Of a DNA stretch of 64,000 nt, positions 1 through 10,524 are shown piece after piece (the stretch's first letter is position 1; each line of letters opens with the position of its first letter). Both the position numbers and the translations under genes were made by a program. The DNA comes from Trochalopteron elliotii (Eukaryota; Chordata; Aves; Passeriformes; Leiothrichidae), in NCBI GenBank assembly GCA_024734555.1, contig JANPWX010000247.1:3889144-3953143 (forward strand), given 5' to 3'. Under the pieces are notes generated by a model. It had not been told where the DNA came from. It made no database searches and was given only the letters and a program-made list of their open reading frames with translations.

Positions 1-2
1 TT

Positions 3-191
3 AGAAATAATAGAGTTTATCGAGCTGTTGTGAGGGCATATGAAATCCTTGTGAAGGGCATTGGTAAACCTGTTCTGTCATCCTCTTTTAACCCTCGTCT
101 TCCAAAAGAGAAAGAGATCATTTCAGGTTTAGAAGACGATAATCATGAAACCAGTAAAAAGTCTGCTTTACTTGACATAGGTGTTGGTTAA
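3..191 (+). CDS. C-terminal coding part of an unidentified host gene (5' end outside window)
   Basis: An open frame enters from the left edge and runs 62 codons to a TAA at 189-191. The translated tail begins RNNRVYRAVVRAYEIL, is basic and amphipathic in its first third, has a middle part reading FNPRLPKEKEI, and ends in an acidic-polar stretch finishing LLDIGVG. The composition looks like real protein and differs from the low-complexity chance frames elsewhere in the window. There is no start codon or upstream exon here, so this would be a terminal exon or a retrocopy end. The AG at bases 3-4 could itself be a splice acceptor, in which case the exon starts at base 5 in the same frame. A possible polyA signal lies at 954-959. 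I do not recognise the protein family and assign no function. Confidence 0.5.
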   Translation, partial: RNNRVYRAVVRAYEILVKGIGKPVLSSSFNPRLPKEKEIISGLEDDNHETSKKSALLDIGVG

Positions 192-975
192 TTAGTACTG
201 AAAAAGTCCTTCAAGATTGATTGAATGGCTTTCTTGCTTGGCAATGTAGGAGGTAAGCAGCAAGCAACAAAATTGGAAAAGGTCATAATGCCTTTATTAA
301 AAAAAGAAAAAGAAATAGGAAAAAAAAGTATAATGAGCCAGTGCAAATAAGGATCAATTTCAGCAAAATTTATGAATGTGACTCTGGTAAGAGCTCAATG
401 TGCAGGTTAAAAGCTTATGATGCAGGACTAGTTTTAGCTGGAACAATAGGAGGAAATGCTTAAAAGGGAACATTTTCCAAAATGGAGGACATTTTTTCTT
501 ACAGGGAAGTAATTCACCTTCCTCTGAAATACCAAGTCTCAGGTGAAGGCAGAATGACTGATCTAAACAGTGATAGATTATTGCTAAACATTATGTCCTC
601 AGATTCTTACTAGTGTAAAGTATTTTAAATTAAAAAGCTCACTGCTATGAGCAAAGAAGTTTCATTCATATTTTCCTCATTCATATTCAGCTCAAATAAG
701 CTGCTGAGGTCTCAGGAAGTGAGAAGAGGAAAGAGGAGCTAAATCCATTAAAATTAACTCAGCTAATGCATGTTGGACAACCTCAGATTATTAAGAAGCA
801 TTACTGTATTGTCTGTTCCCTCTTAACTGAAGAGATTTCATAAAGCCTAGGTTAAGAGCATTCTCCATCTCTCCCCTTTTTCTCTTTGAATGTCACTCTA
901 TAAAGCACCATAAATGCAATAAGATGGCATGCAGAAAAATCAGGTGAGGTCAAAATAAAGAGAAAAGGCAAGAAA
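192..975 (+). other. Probable 3' UTR of the left-edge gene
   Basis: This AT-rich sequence has no open frame and no recognisable repeat. It begins right after the stop codon at 191 and contains an A-rich patch near 295-330. It ends close to an AATAAA at 954-959, about 20 bases before a solo LTR. A 3' UTR of about 0.78 kb is plausible but inferred only from position and the signal. Confidence 0.35.
954..959 (+). promoter_or_regulatory. Candidate polyadenylation signal AATAAA
   Basis: A canonical AATAAA lies 760 bases after the stop codon of the left-edge gene and 21 bases before the family A LTR. It is the best canonical signal for that transcript in the non-repeat sequence. A second AATAAA, inside the LTR at 1547-1552, lies on the same strand and could serve as an alternative. 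Confidence 0.35.
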
Positions 976-980
976 TATAA

Positions 981-1709
981 CGTCGGAGTCCAGGGCATTC
1001 CTTTAGTTGCCCTGGAAGGTCACAGACCTCGGCAGAGAGGCCTGGGACCTGAGAAAGAGAGTTTGAATCCTGGACAGGGGGGTCTGTCCAGGGGGGTTGC
1101 CTGGCACAGAGCCCAGAAAGACACAGGCTTTGACTAGTCCATGGAAAAAGCTTCTAACATTGAGAGAAGAATTACAAGTCACAAAGGTGTAATAGACAGA
1201 CAGTAGCTAATCACTGGGTGGAAAATTTGGTAGTTTTGGGATTCTTAGAATGGAGGTGTATAGGGGACAAGATGGAGATTTTAGGGCGGTGCCCTGGGTT
1301 CTTCTTGTTCTCCCTTGGCATCCATCTTCTGATGTGAAGGTGGCACAAAGTAGTCTAAGGGTATTGGGTCAAGGTAGAAATTACCTTTTTAGTATAGGTA
1401 ATGGGCATTGGCACAGAATTGTAAATAATAGACACGTAATTATCTGTAAAAGAGGTAGCAACCTCCCATCACAGGGGGGGTCACCCTGTGTCTGAGCTGC
1501 TGTGAACATCTGGGCCGGGCACAGAGAAAATTGTAAGATAAGAAATAATAAACACGCGAGAAACCTTTAACAAGAATATCTGAAGACTCCAGTTCATTCT
1601 CACGCCAGCCTCAAAGCCTTCAGAGAGCAGAGGGCAAAAAAGACTCACTCGAACCACCACCTGAACCACCACCTGGAATCTCAGGCAAAAAGAAAACCTA
1701 AACCCAAGA
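981..1709 (+). mobile_element. Solo LTR, family A, copy 1 (endogenous retrovirus, ERVK-like by 6-bp target duplication)
   Basis: This 729-bp segment aligns along its whole length with the reverse complement of 32939-33627, and the two copies define each other's ends. The element starts CGTCGGAGTCCAGGG (the sister copy starts TGTCGAAGTCC) and ends near AACCCAAGA. It is flanked by ATATAA (975-980) and ACATAA (1710-1715), a 6-bp target duplication with one change. An LTR polyA signal AATAAA is at 1547-1552. The sister's TATA-like element (TGTATAAGAGG) is mutated here to TGTAAAAGAGG. A 12-bp tandem duplication, GAACCACCACCT, at 1651-1674 is absent from the sister. No internal retroviral sequence is attached, so this is a solo LTR. 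Six-base duplications are typical of betaretrovirus-like (ERVK) elements; that class call is inference. Confidence 0.85.
1651..1674. repeat. Exact 12-bp tandem duplication inside LTR A1
   Basis: GAACCACCACCT occurs twice with no spacer in the 3' part of the LTR. The related LTR at 32939-33627 lacks this insertion, so the duplication arose after the two copies separated. Confidence 0.8.
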
Positions 1710-1715
1710 ACATAA

Positions 1716-4700
1716 GCCTTTTCTATATCCTTACCGGGAAATAGTAAATCAGTCCTTTTTAAAGTACATTTTTGTAAATTGAACTTTTTTTGTCCTTTAC
1801 TGAAGGTGCAAAGCATTAAAAAAAATGATGCTTCTTATATTTTCTGTCTTTGACTTAGGTTGCTGCATATAGATTATCTTTCAGTGGCAAGTATGAGCTT
1901 ATGCTGATGTGCTTTGCACTTGGGAAAACTGCAAGGAAAAAGGGAATTATTGTGAATAAGAGAGGACACCTCTGCTGAAAGTGAAGAAGTGAAAAACTAA
2001 ACAAATAATGAAATAAGAGAGGCAGGAAACAGTAGAGAAATAAGTGTAATCAAACATCTTGGGTAACAGGGCCCCCCTGGTTGTGTCACCTTTAAAAAGT
2101 ATGGAATGGAATTAGAATTGAAAGAAGTACTAGAATGACTAGAAGTATTAGAATTTACATATATAAAACTTCAAGTGATTTTACCAAACTTCCTTAAAAT
2201 TGTTTCGTTTGTGCAACCTGTAAAGAAATTGGAGAAAAGACTACATTATTAAAAATTGTCGTTTTCCTGCATGATCTTCCCTTACTTCTGAAGTGAAAGG
2301 CTTTTCCAAACATCCAAGTCAATAGACCATATTTCATTTCTTGGATTGCTGGATGATCTCCATCCTTTTGACCCTCCAGTCTACCTTTGAGAGGGGCACA
2401 CTGAAGCCAAAGTGCAATGTACTCTTTGCTTTCTTTCCATTGTCCATCTGTCTGAAATAGAAAGGAACAATGGTCTTCCAAATCCCAAAGAAATCAGTCA
2501 ATTGAAAAGGACACAAGCAGGTATAACTAGAATTTTAGCCCCCTTTATCAACACACAGCTCTAGCTAAAGTTAATCTTAAAGGCCATTCTTCAGTCAAAG
2601 TCAAATGGCATGTTTTTTAGAAAAATTTCTTTCTCCACCTCTTCACTGGCATAAGTGTGTTGTTTTGTATTTTGAATTTCTCGGTCTTTTTTCTCCATAT
2701 TCTCTGATCACTTCTATTTTGCTAAGCCTTGAGCAATAGGTCTGCAGCATACAAGCAGGCACATCTGAACACACAGCCTTTTGTAGAGTGAATACACATA
2801 CTGCTTTCTGAATTTTCTCTGTTACTTCTTTCAAGAAGAAAAAAAAGGAAATGACATGATGTCACAATCTATAAGTCACATCTTTTTAGTCACAATTATT
2901 ATAAGGTCTTTGATAGCACTTTGACATTTATGTGGTGTGTTATACACAACAATTCCCTGTTTGGAATATATTATGAAGCATATGAATCCTTAGCTTGGCC
3001 TTTTTTGAAATACTTTTTAATTTCTTTCTCAAAGCTCTAGATATCATCACAGAAAAACACTTCTGCTTCAGACAAACAAAGAAAAGTCACTCCCTTCTCA
3101 GCCAACCTCTATTTGGACTGCAAATAAAATGTAAAAATGTATGGTGATTAAATAAAAGTGTCATGTCTTGCACAGTGTCCACAGTGTTAACTTGGTTTAT
3201 CACAAAGCTTTTCATTCCAGTGATATTCATTCATGGACAGTCTAACTGGAAAAGACCTACCTATGTGAGCAGACTTTCTAAACTATTAACTCTTCAGTCC
3301 ATTGTACCTAATGAAACAATAATAATAAAAAAAAAGGCAAATGATGAAATGCAGAAGATTACAGTATTTTCATTGTTATTTAAACAGTATAGATCTTGTC
3401 CCTGCAGCACTAACTTCGTACTTTTTAAAGATATTAAGAGTCATAATCTTAGCCAGATATTACTTAATTATCCACAATTATCAGGACTACTAAAAGTATC
3501 TTTGAAAAATGCCTGACTTTTCCTTAAAGTGCTGAGGAAGCTTCTTCTGGAAGGAAGATAACTGTTTAAGCACTGTCTCTACTAGGAGGAAAATCTTGGA
3601 AAGATTGCCCAGAACATTTTTTTGTCTCTTTATTTTTATACAGTATGAATTTAAGGAGACTTGTTCAAGACCCATCACTTGTTCAAGACCCATCACAAAG
3701 ACCCAGTGACTCTTTGTGCTGTCTGGCTAAGCTGTTATATCTTTACTGTTTCTTAATGAGTAAAGCTACTCAGCATCTGATAGTCTGTGCGGTCTTTTTC
3801 CCTCACAGAAGATGTTATAAGAGTGATCACTTATGATTATTTTTGTTTTGGCCAGAAGTTTTAGGGGACTATTTTAAATTTCTTTCAAAATTAAGTCTTT
3901 TTCAGATTAAAAATTCTAAGCAGAGACATTTTAAATTGGAAAAAAAATAGATTATGGGTTTTCACTTGCATGTGAAAGGTTTTCATTTATAAGTCATGTC
4001 ATTACATCCAGCAGTGGTATTCATTCAGGTGGAAGACTCCTTCACTTCAAGGAAAAAAAAAGTTTTAAGGTTATCTCCTTATATTTCTTTTCCATTTGAA
4101 GCTACATTCTCTGTAGTACAGGTTTTCTACCTGTAGTACAGTTTTTTTGGTTTTGCTGCACTAAACACATTAACATTGAAATCTGTTTTTGAAACTCCTG
4201 GTGCTTTGCTAACAAAAATAATTCCTACAGCGTCCACTGTGAAGCTAGAAAACTGCAAGGACATCTGAAGTGGAATCACTAGCTAAGCACTCAAAGCATA
4301 TTAAGCCTGATTTGCAGCCCTAGCACTACAATTTTAAAAATCATGTAATTAGAGTAAGAACGGCATCCTTCCTGAATTGCTGTGAAGTTTTGTTTATTGT
4401 AGTCTTTATGTTGTCTTGTTTTAAATAAAAAACCCAAAATATAATGATCATTAGAGAACCTAAAAGCAAGTGTGACATGCAGAATGAACATGATCACTTA
4501 TGAATTAGAAATTATAGGCTTTTTTACCTTTTTTTTCTCTTGTGGCAACATTTTGCTTTATTTTATCCTTAACAAATGTGATCATGTAAATAAATCCTTT
4601 CCAGAATGACTTACAGGTTTTCAGTCCTTTCTTCTTTCATAAGTAACCTTTCTTTCTCCTACTTACACCCTCAGAAAAACTGAGTTTGGAATAAAGAGAA

Positions 4701-4960
4701 ATGCAATCAGCTTAAGGCAAGAAGAAAGATGAAATTTTGGATTGTTCTGCTCTATTTTTGCCATGGGTCCTGATCTGGAAGTTCACATCACTTCTGTGAT
4801 TTCTGAAATACAATCTGTTAATTTAAATTATCTTTAGAGAGTATTCCCCTGAGTGACAGTGCTTCAAATTTTCTTAAGACAAGGAAGGTCTAAACCAGAA
4901 AGATTTTACTGGAGTTACTTTATGTCTTACTAGTAGCAAGGAAGGTAAATAGCTCATATT
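1716..4960. other. AT-rich sequence with no recognised gene or transposon
   Basis: About 3.2 kb of AT-rich DNA. I see no coding exon with convincing splice sites, no RNA gene and no element I recognise. Open frames here are short and low in complexity. The only distinct local structure is an 18-bp tandem duplication at 3660-3695. Confidence 0.55.
3660..3695. repeat. Exact 18-bp tandem duplication
   Basis: CTTGTTCAAGACCCATCA is present twice head to tail (3660-3677 and 3678-3695). This is a simple local duplication with two units and identical copies, suggesting recent slippage or duplication. Confidence 0.85.
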
Positions 4961-5250
4961 TGGAGTGTTTGGAGTGATGGCATTTGTCTTCCCACGTCAC
5001 TCTTACACATGATCAGGCCCTCTTGTCCTGAAGATGGCTGAACACCTACCTGCCCATGGGAAGCAGTGGATTAACTCTTTGTTTTACTTTGCTTGTATGT
5101 GCATCTTTTGCTTTCTCTATTAAACTGTCTTTAGCTCAATCCATGAGTTCTCTAGTTTTTGCCCTTCCAATTTCCTCCCTGATACCTCTGGTGGGATCTC
5201 CTCATGAGTGAGCAGCTGTGTGGGGCTTGGCTGTTGTCTGGGGTGGACCA
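4961..5250 (+). mobile_element. Partial LTR, family D, copy 1 (ERVL-like), 5' part missing
   Basis: The segment from GGAGTGATGGCATTTG to about GGCTTGGCTGTTGTCTGGGG matches the 3' half (R/U5) of a common avian LTR type, seen also at 37700-38272. Landmarks in order are GATGGCTGAACACCTACC, TTGTTTTACTTTGCTTG, TATTAAACTGTC, a CATGAGTT box and GTGTGGGGCTTGGCTG. The U3 part is missing at the left. The first 190 bp are a near match, in inverted orientation, to 5715-5900, so copies D1 and D2 form an inverted pair. The right edge is approximate because the terminal bases have diverged. Confidence 0.7.
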
Positions 5251-5705
5251 GGATATTAGGCCATCCCACTTGTCGTCTCTCCAGCTTCTGAAATTAGGAT
5301 GCCATTCAAGGTTATGTAGGGATGAGGCACCACCTGACCATGCTGCAGGAACCAAATATGGGGATAACATCTGTTTTTCTAATTGAAGTTAAGTCTGAAG
5401 GGGAATTTTCAGTTCACATGGAGACCATGCAAGTACTGCCTATAATCACATTTCAGAACCCTGAGTGTAAAATATGATCTAAATATTGTCAAATATCCTT
5501 TTCCAGAGATGAGAGTTACTTATGAATTAAGTTGTACTTTTCTAGGATATTTTTCTTCACATCTCAGAGCAAGATTTATCATGCATTTAAAGAATATTTT
5601 ATTTTATTATCAGGTCAATTATGTATTTTAAAAACTGTAGAAAAGTATATTGTTAAATAAATACAGTTACATTATTTATTGAAAAATAATTACACAAGTA
5701 AATGA
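5251..5705. other. Spacer between inverted LTR copies D1 and D2
   Basis: About 450 bp separate the two inverted LTR fragments. The first 130 bp could be remnant internal retroviral sequence following LTR D1, but I see no primer-binding site or coding motif that proves it. The rest is AT-rich and unremarkable. Confidence 0.4.
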
Positions 5706-6480
5706 ATCTAGTCCTCATGGGTTGAGCTAAAGACAGATTAATAGGGAAAACAAAAGATGCATGTGCAAGCAAAGCAAAACAAGGAATTAATCCACTGCTT
5801 CCCATGGGCAGGTAGGAGTTCAGCCATCTCCAGGACAGCAGGGCCTGATCATGTGCAAGAGTGATGCGGGAAGACAAATGCCATCACTCCAAATCCCACC
5901 CTTCTTTCTTCTTTTCCCAAAATGATTTTATTTGGTATGAAATACCCCTTTGGTCACCCTTTGGTAACCTTAACCCTAGAAGGAGCAGGAAAAGCAGCAT
6001 GGGGGTGAGGTTGGTGCCAAGCAGAAAAGCATGGAGGGAGGCATGTTGGGGCAGCACTGTGCAGGCCTTAGCAGGCCTTTTGCAGCTGCAGCGTCCCCGC
6101 AGCTTTGGGCTTTGTGGTTTTCTGAACCCTAACCATAAGGGTAATCCTAACCCTAGGCAGAGCAGGAAATGCAGCATGGGGGTGAGGCTGGTGCCAAGGA
6201 GAAAAGCGTGGAGGGAGCCATGTTGGGGCAGCGCCGCACTCCTTGGATCACCTGTCCCAGCCGTGTCTCTTTTCAATCTCCTGTGCACACCCAGTTTCCT
6301 CACCATCATGGCAGTACAAAAAGCAAAAAAGGCCTTGGCCCTGTGTAAGACCTGTTCAGCAGTAAAGAAACCCCTCTGTATTATCAACACTGTTTCCAGT
6401 TCACATCCAAAACCCAGCCACGTACTAGCCACTGTGAAGAAAATTACCACAGCCAAAAGAAGTACACCTAAAAAAACCCA
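5706..6480 (-). mobile_element. Partial LTR, family D, copy 2 (ERVL-like), carrying a telomere-like tandem duplication
   Basis: Read on the minus strand, this is the same LTR family as 37700-38272 and 4961-5250. Antisense landmarks on the plus strand run from CATGGGTTGAGCTAAAGACAG (trimmed family box), through GCAAAGCAAAACAAGG, GTTCAGCCATCTCC and CCCTTTGGTCA, to CACTGTGAAGAAAATTACC. The U5 end (left on the plus strand) is missing. Between about 5965 and 6240 the LTR contains two copies of a unit with period 177 bp that is absent from the copy at 37700-38272. An open frame through this region on either strand is incidental to the duplication and is not treated as a gene. Confidence 0.7.
5966..6240. 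repeat. Two-copy 177-bp-period tandem repeat with CCCTAA motifs
   Basis: TAACCCTAGAAGGAGCAGG at 5971 recurs as TAACCCTAGGCAGAGCAGG at 6148. The following 85 bases, through GCAGCATGGGGGTGAGG and CATGTTGGGGCAGC, are nearly the same in both units. CCCTAA/CCTAA steps resembling the vertebrate telomere repeat occur at each unit start, and an inverted TAAGGGT lies near 6135. The array sits inside a family D LTR. Confidence 0.8.
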
Positions 6481-8731
6481 TCCATATTCCAAAGATAGTA
6501 CAGCTTTTTGACCCCACTGAACAGGAAGTGCCAAAATAAACAAGACAGCTTGACTCATGCCGTAATGACCAGATAACTATGTTACTCTTTAGATAACAAA
6601 GACCTTTAATCTCCGTTGCTGGCCATCACATTTAACAAAAAGGAACATTTTAACATTGACAACAGAATGAAGACCTATAGGCAATAAACAAAAGCCAGAT
6701 ACAAGGAGCATCAGCTGCCAAAAAGAACCTGTACAGGGCACTTGAATGGGACTTCACTGGAGACCAGTGATCATATTTTTAAGTTATATTTAATCTCTTC
6801 ACCCCCACATAAAGGCAATTTATATGTTTTTAAAAGTGGCGGAATGTTGTGTTTTACATGATATTCAGGACAAATAAAATTAGTCCTGCCCATATTAAAG
6901 GTTTCATTCCAGTCACTTAATAATTTCATCCTTGTCAGAGTTAATGCACAAAATTCACTTTACTGCTTACAAGCAATCACTGACACATTATGAAACTGGA
7001 GTATTGGCTTGAAACCTAAATAAATAAAGAAAAACTGCAGCTTTTATGGAGAAAGGGATGTTACAATTTGTCAATCAAATGAATTATGCCAATGCACACT
7101 GGTAGGCAATAAAGCGCAAAGTATTCTTCTCTTGGATCATTTCTCACATATTACTGCCTGGCTCACAGGCTCAAGGGTCTGATAATGCTGAGGAAGGCTG
7201 TGAGATAAACTCACTTTCTTTTGTTAAGGCTCAGCATGAAGACGATTTTTTAAAATTCTAATTCACTTGGAGGTGCTTCTAAAGAAACTTGATTGTAATT
7301 AAAATCTGAAGTGAAATTCATACCATTGCCTTATAGACTTACAGTCTGTGACAAAATTACTTGTGAATAGAAATGGATTTCTATACCCTGAAAATTATTT
7401 TCCCATTCTTCCTCATAATTAACCTGAAGTGGATCAATTCCTCTTGTGAAAAAGCAGACGAAACCCCTGTTCCAGGGCTCCAACAGGCCCTGGCATACTG
7501 TAGAGGAGCTCCAATTTCTCAGACATCAGCTTCTTAATGACAGAAATGTTTCTTAGTCAATTGCCTTTTCATATGATTGAAGGGGAAAATAAAATCTTTT
7601 CAGAACATTTCTATCTATTTGTATTTGAAACTGTGGTTGTCTTCAAACTTCCATACTTGGACTGCTGAACTGTGCCCCATGCACAACCAGATTTGATCTG
7701 TATTCATTCAAAAGGAATTTACTTAAAAAACTAGTCTGGGCAGCTGCCTAGAAAATCAGATCCAGGCTGAAAAATAATACAAAGAGACTAAGATTTTGGA
7801 AAAATTCACTAAGATTCTACCCAAAGATAGATAACATTTTCTTCCAATTCTGACTAGATTTGACCTGATCAGAGGTCAATCAGTTCAGTTCAGGCCAAAG
7901 TATTAGTAATGCTATTTTAAAATATGTAAGAATATATTAATGAGAAAAAAAATCCCTAGAATCAGGAAAATGAAACACAATTGGTACATCTCAAGCAGAT
8001 ACCCAAATATGTTGGCCTCTTCTCAGCAAGGTTTTAAAAGAACCTGCTGCTTGTGCATTATGCAAATGTAAGCTCGCTGTTTAAATTACCTATGGTGATC
8101 TTCAACCAACAGTGAATAAAATGTGGTAATTATATCATATTGATATGCACACTCCAAGAGCAAGAGTTATTTTCAAAGGTTAATTTACCTAACCCCTCTC
8201 TCTTCATCTTTCCTATTCACACAGCTCAGTCCCTGCAAAAACCACATGAATAAGACCTATTTTCTCTGCTAGTAAAGTTACACCATCAAAGAATACATTC
8301 TGCACAACAAAAAGTTACTAAGGATGACTATTGAACATGGAATGCATTCAAAATAATGCAGGTGGGAACAGTACTTGAATTTGCACATAGCATGGGAGCA
8401 TCAGATATTTAAACGTAGGTTGCTAACATAAGGTATTGAAATTGCCTAACTCTTTAACCTATTGGATACTGCATCTGTGAATGTATATCCAGTATTTGCA
8501 TGCACTTTTCTGACACTAGTCTGAAAGAGTTTTTACAAAAGTGATGATAGGAAAGCTGCTGTCTAGGAAACTGGAATTCAGAATATATTTAAGACAACTA
8601 TCAGAACTTTATTTCCACAAATGAAGGTTTAATATTCACTACTTTTAGTCAAGGGTTTTGACCCAGTATGCTGTACTCAGTCCTATGAGTCAATGCTCTT
8701 GTGAGGGTTCTTTTTCTTGGCATTTAAGATC
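6481..8731. other. AT-rich sequence with no recognised gene or transposon
   Basis: About 2.25 kb without a convincing exon, RNA gene or known repeat. An octamer-like ATGCAAAT occurs at about 8060, but single transcription-factor motifs of this length are expected by chance. Some of this could be conserved non-coding DNA, which one sequence alone cannot show. Confidence 0.5.
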
Positions 8732-9507
8732 ACAGGATCATAGAATAGTTTGGGTTGGAAAAAGCCTTTAAAGGTCATCTAGTCCAACGCCCCTAGCAAT
8801 GAGCAGGGACATCTTTCACTAGACCAGGCTGCTCACAGCACCATCCAACCTGACCTTAAATGTTGCCAGGGATGGGGCATCCACCACCTCTCTGGACAAC
8901 TTATTCCAGTGTTTCACCACCCTCATGGTAAAAAGTTTCTTATGTCTAGGCTGAACCTACCCTTAGTTTAAAACCATTACCCCTTGTTTCACAGCAGGAC
9001 CTTCTAAAATGTTTGTCTGCATCTTTCTTACAAGAACCCTTTAAATATTTGAAGGCTAGAGTAAGGTCTCCCCAGAATCTTCTCTTCTCAAGGCTGTAAA
9101 CCCCAACTGTCCCAGCCCGTCCTCATAGGAAAGATGTTCCAATCCTCTGATCATTTTTGTAGCCCTCCTTTGGACTCACTCCAATGGGTCCATAACTTTG
9201 TAGCACTGAGGACCCCTGAGCTGGATACAATACCCCAGGTGGGGACTCATGAGAGCAGAATACAGGGAAGAATCACCTCCCTTGACATGCTGTTTTGGGT
9301 GCAGCCCTTTCTGGGACTATGGTTCCCTCTCGGTGCTTTGCATGTTCATGCACACTGCCACCTTACATCCAGGTTTTTCATCCGCCAGCACCCTGGTGTC
9401 TTTCTCTGCAGGGTTGCTTTTAATTCCTTCATCTCCCAACTGGTATTGATGTTGGCGATTACCTAACCCAGGTGCAAGACCTTGCACTATAGTTGCATTG
9501 AGGTTAC
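8732..9507 (-). mobile_element. CR1 LINE, 3' fragment, antisense
   Basis: The left end carries the CR1 3' signature read in reverse: ATCATAGAATAGTTTGGG, then GGTCATCTAGTCCAACGCC, and further right TGGACAACTTATTCCAGTG and CACCACCCTCATGG. The right end, near GACCTTGCACTATAG and TTGAGGTTA, corresponds to the end of the reverse transcriptase/3' region commonly kept in 5'-truncated copies. The fragment is about 776 bp. It is diverged with small gaps and has no intact frame. Plus-strand open frames at 9134-9466 are antisense to the element and are not genes. Confidence 0.9.
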
Positions 9508-10524
9508 AAAAGCAGATGAAATATGAAAGACATTTTAACGACAGCGAAGGAGAAGGAAAGAAGTTTTGAAATATTTTAGACTTATTTCCAGAAAGTGAAT
9601 GTACAAGGAATTAATTTCTCATGGAAAGAACAAACATGTATATTGTACGTATCTTTCTCAAATTTCAGAGAAGGAAAAAAAAAAGGGGGTTCATCCCAAG
9701 AATTTGAGAAAACAAGAAGACACATCAAACTTTTCAAAACCTTTACTTCTATTCTCAGAGGCTTACAAGAGTGAATCCCTCACTAGTTTGGCGTGAAATA
9801 AATCTTTTTTTTTCCCTCTCTTTTGAGGGTAGAAGATAGAACATCAGTTTATTTTCTATGATTCTATATCTTTTTTAGTCTATTTGGGAGGTGTTGGAAG
9901 AATAGCTCTTCAGGAATTTTTCTCCTGGCTCAGCATAGTTCCAATGTTCTTTTAATATTTTTGACAATTACTTTTCAAGGGATAATAAATTTAAAGTAAC
10001 TTTTTATCCTTACAAGTATGTTGACAAAATGAACTCAGGGATTCTGGAGCTGAAATCCATGCTAGAATTTCAAAGGCAAGAGTGGCATTTAGACATTTCG
10101 TTTTCATTGAAAGCCCATTGGAGTCAGTTACCTAAGGGCTATTTGAATGTCCATCCTGTAAACTTAATAGAGACAAATTACATCATGCAGTCCCTCCCCA
10201 TTTTCTCATCATGCAGATCATTTTTCTTCCATATCAATAAGTTTAAACCTTGGTAGTACCACTCCTGCAGTATATATTGTGTGCAAAACCTATGATTCTC
10301 TTTCAAGTCTCAGGCTAGATTTTGAAATTTTTAAATAATTTCTAATACGCCCAGCAAAATGCAAATAAGTGCATTGATATTTTATAATTTTTTTCTGAAG
10401 AATCTTAATTAAGGCCAATATAAATGAACTGACTAGCAGTTTCAGAAGTCATTTAATATACTTTGGATGTTATTAATTTCAAATGTACATTTTTCATAAT
10501 CAAAGTTACCTGACCAAACACAGA
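9508..10524. other. AT-rich sequence with no recognised gene or transposon
   Basis: About 1 kb between two antisense CR1 fragments. It has A-rich patches (near 9670-9690) and T-rich patches, and no exon or RNA gene that I can support. Confidence 0.5.

Noticed and set aside
5861..6558. Long overlapping frames of 216 and 224 codons on opposite strands
   Set aside because: Both lie within LTR D2 and its 177-bp tandem duplication. Openness on both strands follows from composition, and no protein domain is visible.
8055..8068. Octamer motif ATGCAAAT as a regulatory site
   Set aside because: An 8-base match is expected by chance in 64 kb of AT-rich DNA, and no promoter features surround it.
9134..9466. 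110-codon plus-strand frame
   Set aside because: It is antisense to a CR1 3' fragment and represents no gene.
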